Below are positions 57,178-64,000 of a DNA stretch of 64,000 nt, piece after piece; position 1 is the stretch's first letter, and each line of letters starts with the position of its first letter. The stretch covers positions 1-64,000 of the forward strand of contig NZ_OY781368.1 of the NCBI RefSeq assembly GCF_963676665.1, read 5' to 3'. Made by a program: the position numbers and the translations under genes. The notes beneath the pieces are model-generated. The model had not been told where the DNA came from. It did no database searches and worked only from the letters and a program-made list of their open reading frames with translations. The DNA is from an uncultured Tolumonas sp. (lineage in GTDB: Bacteria > Pseudomonadota > Gammaproteobacteria > Enterobacterales > Aeromonadaceae).

Positions 57178-57349
57178 CGCGAAGATTTTGGGCACCGAAA
57201 GAGGAATTTGGCAAAAAATTGAAAAACAAGATTTGAATGAGACTTTCTTGGTGCAATTGGGTACCTATTTTGCAGACGGCTGTGCCCACAAAAATAAGTG
57301 GTCAACTTTAGATGTGTTAGGAGATTTAAAGTGATTGATTTACTTAGAA

Positions 57350-57426
57350 TGGTGCGTCCTAGTGGACTCGAACCACCGACCCCCACCATGTCAAGGTGGT
57401 GCTCTAACCAGCTGAGCTAAGGACGC
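57350..57426 (-). tRNA. tRNA-Val (GAC)
   Basis: The 77-base gene has anticodon GAC in 'CTTGACATG', T-loop TTCGAGT and an encoded CCA. It closely resembles E. coli valV. In E. coli valV and valW are adjacent; here the second copy is truncated. Confidence 0.96.
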
Positions 57427-57454
57427 ACTTGAGAGATTTTTGCTATCGAAAAGA

Positions 57455-57504
57455 TGGTGCGTCCTAATGGACTCGAACCATCGACCCCCACCATGTCAAG
57501 GTGG
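57455..57504 (-). pseudogene. Truncated second tRNA-Val (GAC), likely attachment-site remnant
   Basis: This 50-base piece covers the 3' end of a tRNA-Val from CCA through the T-arm and the whole anticodon arm. The match to the intact gene ends at the 5' side of the anticodon stem. Two differences lie in the T-stem and are compensatory (a G-C pair became A-T), so it descends from a once functional tRNA gene. The D-arm and 5' acceptor strand are missing. I read it as the displaced 3' end left at the edge of an element lying to the right. Confidence 0.8.
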
Positions 57505-57729
57505 GGCTGACATGATCTAAAAAATACTTCAACATTTGCAATAATTCCCATATCGCCCGACATTTGTGGTTTATAGTGACCATCTCGTGCATTGAGCGTC
57601 AGATTAGTTCAATACGATTGACCCAAAGCGAGTAAACAGGTTGAATCAGTACCGAGATGAGTCAATTTATGGGTATGGCAAAGAACAAAATTGTCTGCGT
57701 TGTTTACTTTCGAGGCCATGAGTGCCGCA

Positions 57730-57896
57730 TTTCTGATACCAACGGAGCAAACGTTGAATTGATGAACAGGTGAAACGTTATATCCCTGATGCAGCATTGA
57801 AATGGCGGTCAGACGCCGAGCATGTTCTTTATCGTTAGTTTTATGAATGATTCTTTCGATTCGTCTGCGTTCGGCACGAGATAAAACTGGTAACAT
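57730..57896 (-). mobile_element. IS630-family transposase N-terminal relic
   Basis: On the minus strand the codons read 'MLPVLSRAERRRIERIIHKTNDKEHARRLTAISMLHQGYNVS', the start of IS630-type transposases, and then lose similarity. No catalytic region remains. Codons on both sides of this block in the surrounding 57609-58088 reading frame have no match. The rest of 57505-58363 shows no gene. Confidence 0.72.
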
Positions 57897-58363
57897 AGCA
57901 CTAACTCGGTTTTTGAGCGGTTGTTTACTTTGGCGACGATATGACCGTATAACTAAAATCGAATTACTCCCACCAAGTGATCTACATTTCGAAACAATTT
58001 TATCAACAGCCTGCAGGCATGTTGGTTTGTATTGCTTTCCGAAAAGTCTCATTTTTTTATGTGTGAGACTTAGTGACACATATTGCACAGCAATAATAAA
58101 AATTAATCAGAAGTGGTAGGCTTGATTCAAATCTCATATCGGATTTTAAGTGGCCGATATGTTAATAATAACGTTTAAAATTTTATTGAAATAATTCTTA
58201 TGGTTTGTTTGTTTTTGCGATACGTAATGCACAATTAATTCTTGGATGTCAATTGCATTATGCCGAGTAGCTATGTTGCTCATTATTTTTAATGGAATTT
58301 TCTATTGCAGGTTGTTGTTTTTTATGTCAAAAATATATGACGAAGTAATCAAAGGTATTTTCT

Positions 58364-58888
58364 ATGTCAAACCATATATATGCCCTGCATCCGATAGTTG
58401 AAAAATATTTTAATGACCCTATTTTCAAGATTATAAAAAGGAAAATAAATGCTTATTCATGCAATATTTCTGATTTCTCATATTTTCCTATTTTATATGA
58501 AAAGATGGAAGGCTCTGAAGAAAATAATGACGATGTTCAAAAAGGTGAAGTCCGATATTTATATTACCCAATATATCTATGTGCATTTGACGATTTAAAT
58601 CAGTTAGATAAGCGTTGCATCGTTGTACAAAGATTTTTTTCTGATTCAAAAAAGGAACGTGTATTTTTATCATCATTACTAAAAATTATATTTATACAGA
58701 TGAAAAATAATACAGAATATTATGAAGTATGTGAGTGTTTACGGATGTTAATTAACAAACACGCTAGTGATAGCCTTAAAAAACACTGGTTTTCAACTAA
58801 TGGAAAAATTTCACAATCTCAGTTTTCTACTTTTGTTGGGTTAAGTAGAAATGATTTAGCTAAAGGAAAATTAAATGTCGATGACTAA
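58364..58888 (+). CDS. Unrecognised small protein, first gene of the recombinase module
   Basis: The 174-residue protein is not known to me. It is AT-rich in codon use, like the two genes that follow. Its C-terminal part 'GKISQSQFSTFVGLSRNDLAKGK' (about 148-170) looks like a small helix-turn-helix. The preceding region is predicted helical, with 'LYYPIYLCAF' as a possible strand. Its end overlaps the start of the large recombinase gene by 14 bases, so the two are translationally coupled. It might direct or regulate recombination; if this is a gamma-mobile-trio island I cannot say whether it corresponds to the trio's small member. Confidence 0.6.
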   Translation: MSNHIYALHPIVEKYFNDPIFKIIKRKINAYSCNISDFSYFPILYEKMEGSEENNDDVQKGEVRYLYYPIYLCAFDDLNQLDKRCIVVQRFFSDSKKERVFLSSLLKIIFIQMKNNTEYYEVCECLRMLINKHASDSLKKHWFSTNGKISQSQFSTFVGLSRNDLAKGKLNVDD

Positions 58889-61247
58889 TATAAATGAGTC
58901 AAATAAAAGTGTTTTTTCTGATATTTATTCGGTCATGTTTCCGACAGCACTGATAATGTTGATGCCTGATTTAATTGATGTGCATCATGTTATTTTAATT
59001 TTTTTACAGGAATTGATGCCGGAAAAATTTTTATATGAAAATAACGATGGTAAGTATTATATGTATCGTGAGGAAATAGAATGGATAAATAGCTTATCCA
59101 TTCAAAAATCATCGGATAAAATAAATTACAAAGAATATGCTAATAGTATAAAAGAGCGTATCAAAAAAGCTAGAAAAGTCGAGGTCTATAGTTTGCAGCT
59201 ATCTATCATCGCAAATGTCGGCGTTGAAAGAAACTTAAACCTTGGTATTTTTAATGAGTTAAAAACAATTACACTATTGTCAGTAATAAAAATATTAAAA
59301 AATGTTAACTTTCGTGGAAATGAATCCACGAATAGCAGCGTTAAAGAAGTAGTTTTAAATATTAGACGATTTCAAGATGGTGCAAGAAGAAAATTCGCAA
59401 AAATGATATCTGAAATTGATTTTTCACTTTCAATCGATTCTATAAAAAATGAATTTGTTAAATTATATGACCCATCGAAAAATGATGTATCTAACAGGGC
59501 CCTGTCTTCTCTGATTATTATTCTGGAACTTATTTTGGGTACTGGAAAGGGTGGGGGTGGTGGTCGAAATTATAAAACAAAAATTGAAGTTGATGCCGTA
59601 TTTCAGGTGGATGGCTGTACAGTTGAGAGGTTAGTTGAAATTGATTATCTCTCTAACCGAGATAAAACTGCACATAGTGAACAAGAAGATCAACGTGGTT
59701 TAATAACAAGAAAAGTTTCGTACCTAATTTCTCCTCGCGAACGTCTAGCTGATTTAAAAGTCAACCAATGGCGTGCAGCATCGATAGCTTTATCAATGTC
59801 AATCAGGACGCAATCACTACCCTGTGATATAGGACAGTTATCTGAATGCCAAGTTAAAACTTTATCCCAATACTTTATTCAACAGATTAAAATTGGGAAT
59901 AATGCATATGGTTTGCTACTAATAATGGTTTTACTTGGTAAAACCATTCAAGATCTTCAAAATTTAAAAATCTATACTGAAACTGAATCTAATCAAAGTA
60001 TTAATTCAAATAAATTTGATTCAATCATTAACAATGATGATGTATTTTTTGCATTTCGAACAGTGAAGGTCACTCATGGCAAAATTCATGCTAAATTAAA
60101 TAAAGATTTAATGCCAATAGATGAAAAGTTAAAACTTAATCTTCCTACAATATTAAAACATATCATGAGTAACGGTAGTAAGTTGGATGTTACAGAGTCC
60201 GCATTGAGACAAGAGTTGGACAAAGCATCTACTAAAACTGGCATTCAGATAACGTTATCACAATTATCAAATTATTTATCAAATTGGTTACAAAGGCACA
60301 GTGTAGATCAAGCTATTATGGGGGTCTTAACTGAAAAAACAGTTAAACAATGTGCTCCAATGGCCTACAGTCGGATCCCTATTCATAAAATAAATACAAT
60401 ATGGATGGAGTATTTGCTTTCGCTTGGCATTTTATCTGATGATGTGAATACCGAGAATATTGTTAATGTGATGAAATATGTTGGAAGTCGTTTATATCCT
60501 GAGCACGATACCTTGCAGATAAAAATTAAAAACCTACAAGATTCATTACAATATATCAAGAGTCTAAAAAATATAGCTAGAACAGATGAAGCATCAAAAA
60601 TAATTGATTTTCATAATTTATTTATTAAATATACATTGTTGATTTTAAATTTATCAACAGGTGCTAGACCTGTGACTGACATGTACGGCACAGTTGAGAA
60701 TTACTGTCTAAAATCAAAATTTATCAGAATCTCTGACAAAGAAGCCAGATCAGTTCCCGCAGGAAGATTTCTTCCCCTGACAAATATTGCGGTAAAACAA
60801 TTAGATAATTTGGAGTCTTACCTAAAACAGTTATCAGATAAATTTAAATTCAGCTATGCAAATATTGCATGCGCGGCTCATGATGCAATCAATTCCAATG
60901 GCCCATTTTTGTTTTGGCTGCAGCATGTTGAAACTATTCATGAAGAAAATGTTCGTAATAAAATAATAGTGGAACAAGTTAGCCCTCGATCATTATTACA
61001 ACACTTTGATCATGATTTCCCATATCCAGTGAATTGGCATCGCCATGCTGTACGAACCCGATTGATGATGTGTGATGAGATTAGCTCGGCTCTGGTCGAT
61101 CATGTTATGGGACATGAGAATATGGGGCATGAATATGCAAATTTATTCAGCGGGTCATCACTACAGGATCTCCGTATCGTATCCGAACATTTAAATGACT
61201 GGCTGAATAGTTTAGGTTTAACAGTATTGGAAGCGAAAGTATGGTAA
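58875..61247 (+). CDS. Very large tyrosine recombinase (790 residues), GmtY/Gin-like
   Basis: The catalytic domain is at the C-terminus: Arg598 in 'LSTGARPVTDMYG', His724-x-x-Arg727 in 'WHRHAVRTRL', His747 in 'HVMGHENMGHEY' and the presumed nucleophile Tyr754. The His to Tyr distance is only seven residues, shorter than the usual nine or ten. The first 590 residues have no familiar domain; a glycine-rich patch occurs near 220-227 ('GTGKGGGGGRN'). Proteins of this size and layout occur in multi-recombinase island modules such as GMT and GInt; the name is by analogy. AAAGGA precedes the ATG, and its last codons overlap the next gene (ATGGTAA). Confidence 0.82.
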   Translation: MSMTNINESNKSVFSDIYSVMFPTALIMLMPDLIDVHHVILIFLQELMPEKFLYENNDGKYYMYREEIEWINSLSIQKSSDKINYKEYANSIKERIKKARKVEVYSLQLSIIANVGVERNLNLGIFNELKTITLLSVIKILKNVNFRGNESTNSSVKEVVLNIRRFQDGARRKFAKMISEIDFSLSIDSIKNEFVKLYDPSKNDVSNRALSSLIIILELILGTGKGGGGGRNYKTKIEVDAVFQVDGCTVERLVEIDYLSNRDKTAHSEQEDQRGLITRKVSYLISPRERLADLKVNQWRAASIALSMSIRTQSLPCDIGQLSECQVKTLSQYFIQQIKIGNNAYGLLLIMVLLGKTIQDLQNLKIYTETESNQSINSNKFDSIINNDDVFFAFRTVKVTHGKIHAKLNKDLMPIDEKLKLNLPTILKHIMSNGSKLDVTESALRQELDKASTKTGIQITLSQLSNYLSNWLQRHSVDQAIMGVLTEKTVKQCAPMAYSRIPIHKINTIWMEYLLSLGILSDDVNTENIVNVMKYVGSRLYPEHDTLQIKIKNLQDSLQYIKSLKNIARTDEASKIIDFHNLFIKYTLLILNLSTGARPVTDMYGTVENYCLKSKFIRISDKEARSVPAGRFLPLTNIAVKQLDNLESYLKQLSDKFKFSYANIACAAHDAINSNGPFLFWLQHVETIHEENVRNKIIVEQVSPRSLLQHFDHDFPYPVNWHRHAVRTRLMMCDEISSALVDHVMGHENMGHEYANLFSGSSLQDLRIVSEHLNDWLNSLGLTVLEAKVW

Positions 61248-64000
61248 ACCCATTTATAGTGGCTGAAGAAACACTCGCTAATACAAAAAAAAATTTACAA
61301 AAACAAAGAAAAATTGCAGAAGATAAAGAGCTTGAAAAATTAGCATCTAATTTAAATTTACTATCTATACAACAACATGTGGTTCAAGTATTTAAAGATG
61401 TCATGCCAACGATGTTTTCCGAACCAGTGGAAACTACAAACTACGAAATAAATTATGGGAAATTTGTTGATTTATATCGTGAAAAATGCAATGTAACAGA
61501 TCAATTCAGAAAAGGCATATTATATTTACAAGAAATAATTCAATCGGGAAATGTAGAGGGATATTGGTCATTAGATATTCCGAGTCTATCAATTGAAGTT
61601 TCTCGAGATCTGATCCCATACGATGAACATTGGTTAAAAAAAAGCAAGCAGTGTCTCCAATTACATGAGAAATGGATTGCAGATATTGAATCAAAGCGGC
61701 GAGTTAAATACACTCCGGAGATATTGTTTACAGATATCTTGTTGAGTTCAATATTTCACTCTGGTATTCACGATATAAATCGTTTACTAGCATTAGCTCA
61801 ATTTATTTTGAAGAAACAAAAAATAACTTCTACTGATTCTTATTATTGGGTTCGGCTATCGCTAAGTCAGAATCATGTGAATCATATAGATGAAGATAAT
61901 AACCTCACATATCAATATAATCAGTTCTTGGCGTTGCCTACTATTGGATTGATAGGTCGATATTATCGAAACAACAAAATGAATTGTTCTTTTTTGAATG
62001 ATGAGGAATTAAAGAAATTTTTCGTGAAAAATATAAAACCATATAATCTAAATCATCTTACTTTTAATGAGGTTTGCCGCTATAGCCAAATGACTATTCA
62101 TTTAAACAATGGCATCCAATATCCACAAATATTATCTCATGTAGCACTAGGAGACATTTGCTCAACAGCATTGTATCATGAAAATTGAGAGTTAATATAT
62201 CGACCTGTTGAAGCAACTAATGCTGAGATTAAAATCAAACGCTCCTACTCAGCAATATCAGGTAAAAATAAAACTAGAGCAGTTGTTAATCGCTCTGATT
62301 TTATTTTAAAAATTCGCTATCACCTTAGGGATAGAATAAGCAGCAATCAAAAGAATTCAAGGTTGGATGCAAAAAAACAATTGTATTTATTGAAAGAAAA
62401 AAATGAATTTAGTGACTCTGAGAATGTCATTTTAAGTTGGTTGTGCTATCAATTAGAGAAAAATAATGAACTATCAACACTAAATACCTATTTATCTAGA
62501 GCGTGTATACTGTGGCTACTATTTTGCAATAATGAAAACATTGATGAATGGTCTGGGGAGAAATTTCTTTCTGTATACAGAGATATTTTAGAGCAAGACT
62601 ATAACGCCAACAAAAAAATAACAAATGATTCTATCAAACATCATGATCATAGTGATTACTCTTCCGTTCTGGCTGAATTGCTTACAAGAATCCATACACA
62701 TGCAATGAAAGAGTTCGGGCTCGAGGCGTTACCTGAGCACCTGTTAGATGGTACGAAAAAAATAATTCATGTAAAAGCAGGTTTTATCAGTGAACCACAT
62801 TTCAAATTTGTATTAAATGCATTATCTAACTGCACTGAATTATATTCACAAGAAAAAAATGTTTTAATCTGCATTGCTACGATTGCATTCAGAACGGGGC
62901 TGAGATTTAGTGAAATTCAATATTTGAAATTAAATAATATTGAAAACTCTGATGAATTATGGATTTATGTTCGCTGTACATCAGCTGACAATCTTAAGAC
63001 ATTAAGTGCTCGACGCCGTATACCTCTTGGTCTATTGCTAACACCCGATGAAAAAATAATTATAAAAAACTACTTAAATGAAAAATTCGGGCAAGAGGCT
63101 TATGATTCTACAAAATTTGCATTCACTTTAGGCGAAAATCAATATTTACCTATTCCTGGCGATATGATTCGTCAGACGATCAAGTCGGCAATAAATCAAT
63201 GCAGTGATAAATCAAAGTCTGCATTTACATTTCATCATTTACGCCATACAGCTCTAAGTCGACTCCAATTAATCATTCATCGGAAGATATTAAACTATCA
63301 GAATGAACAAAATATATTTTGGCGTAATTCAGTAGCTTGGTCACCCGAGCAATGTGATCAGATTTATCATGCTATTTTATCCGGTCATCCAAGGGGCGAT
63401 TATTGGGCTCTTTGTAAATTTTCAGGACATCAATCTCCTGCAACCACATTGAAAAATTACCTACATTTTTCTGATTTGGTTGCTGCATCATGCATGAACG
63501 CGGGGGTATATCAGTGGAGCTATTATTTAATAAATTATTTTTCTGGAATTTCATTGGAAAAAATAAATGAATTATCTAATAATTCAACTTATTTTTGTGA
63601 GAGTGCTTATTCGAATGCAATGAAAGAAGCGATTGGTAAATTTACCAAATTAGTTTCATGTACTGACCGTGCAATGCCAAATATTTCACCTATTATCCAT
63701 AAATTAAATATTCATGCTATCTATGAAATAATTTCTGTTTTAGAATTACACCATGACCACTCATTTTTGCAAACAAAGTATGATTTGAATGATGATATCA
63801 TGATTGATTTGTTCTCTGCAGCGGTAAAACTAAGTTCATTTAAAACAGAAAAAGGTAAGAGCCGAATTAATTCGACTTCTCGCTCTAATTTATTACAACC
63901 TGCAAAGCTTCGCTCGCATGCTGAGCAAAATGAGTTTAGTCGATTGGTTCCTAAATTTGAGGTTTTTTCTGAAGTCGAAATCGACGAATTTGAGTTTTTA
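61241..64000 (+). pseudogene. Second very large tyrosine recombinase (GmtZ/Gin-like), in-frame TGA at 62186, runs off the window
   Basis: The gene begins in the stop of the preceding recombinase (ATGGTAA). After 315 codons it meets TGA at 62186-62188, then stays open in the same frame for 604 codons to the window end. The five catalytic residues all lie after the TGA: Arg555 in 'FRTGLRFSEIQYL', His665-x-x-Arg668 in 'FHHLRHTAL', His730 in 'FSGHQSPATT' and Tyr740 in 'LKNYLHFSD'. At least 200 more residues follow Tyr740. No good ATG start lies soon after the TGA (first at 62706). It may be a recent nonsense mutation, a sequencing error or readthrough. The 3' end is outside the window. Confidence 0.8.

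Noticed and set aside
57609-58088. 159-codon minus-strand frame as a complete gene
   Set aside because: Only a central block of about 50 codons matches IS630 transposase; both ends are unrelated, so it is a relic and not a gene.
63372-63554. Minus-strand open frame near the window end
   Set aside because: It lies opposite the catalytic region of the large recombinase, which explains the sequence better.

Overview
The window looks like chromosome from a gammaproteobacterium of the Aeromonadales type (Tolumonas or Aeromonas relatives). The reasons are the tyrR, lpxH-ppiB-cysS and folD core genes, tRNA sets arranged as in enterics and aeromonads, and remains of an Exe-type type II secretion operon. 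This is a judgement from protein recall and not a database match. Core genes are separated by accessory clusters and many insertion-sequence relics.

Layout. 1-1.2 kb: a half-size EamA exporter and a decayed SMR exporter. 1.5-6.8 kb: a mobilizable island with relaxase, accessory Mob protein and two different tyrosine integrases, ending at a tRNA-Ser gene. 6.8-16.6 kb: core segment with tyrR, lpxH, ppiB, cysS, an 880-bp IS5-family element inserted exactly at the cysS stop codon, a periplasmic binding protein next to a two-component system, folD, and a Pro-Arg-His-Leu tRNA operon. 17-32.3 kb: a dense stress and redox region with aldehyde dehydrogenase, DJ-1, ohr/ohrR, cupin, NAD(P)H oxidoreductases, yqhD with a divergent LysR regulator, LtrA, and a six-gene run of isomerase-like, dienelactone hydrolase-like, DJ-1, amidohydrolase, zinc alcohol dehydrogenase and monooxygenase-like genes. 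A TTAAC-N5-GTTAA type dyad recurs at three of these promoters. 32.5-39.1 kb: IS relics, a GH3 beta-glucosidase lipoprotein, an AraC regulator and a chemoreceptor. 39.3-48 kb: a decayed duplicate of the yqhD/lysR promoter region, then a type II secretion locus reduced to gspD, gspG and gspN plus deletion-scarred gspE, gspF and a gspI-gspM fusion, with two IS elements. 48.5-57 kb: a second redox and efflux cluster with two MFS exporters, LysR, alpha/beta hydrolase, two carboxymuconolactone decarboxylase-like proteins and two aldo/keto reductases.

57.35 kb to the end: an intact tRNA-Val is followed by the 3' part of a second tRNA-Val, which I read as the edge of an integrated element. Beyond it lie an IS630 relic and three translationally overlapping genes: a small unrecognised protein, a 790-residue tyrosine recombinase, and a second very large tyrosine recombinase. 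The last one is broken by a single in-frame TGA and stays open through the window edge, so all five of its catalytic residues lie after the stop. This module resembles the multi-recombinase modules of GMT (gamma-mobile-trio) or GInt islands and is the most interesting part of the window.
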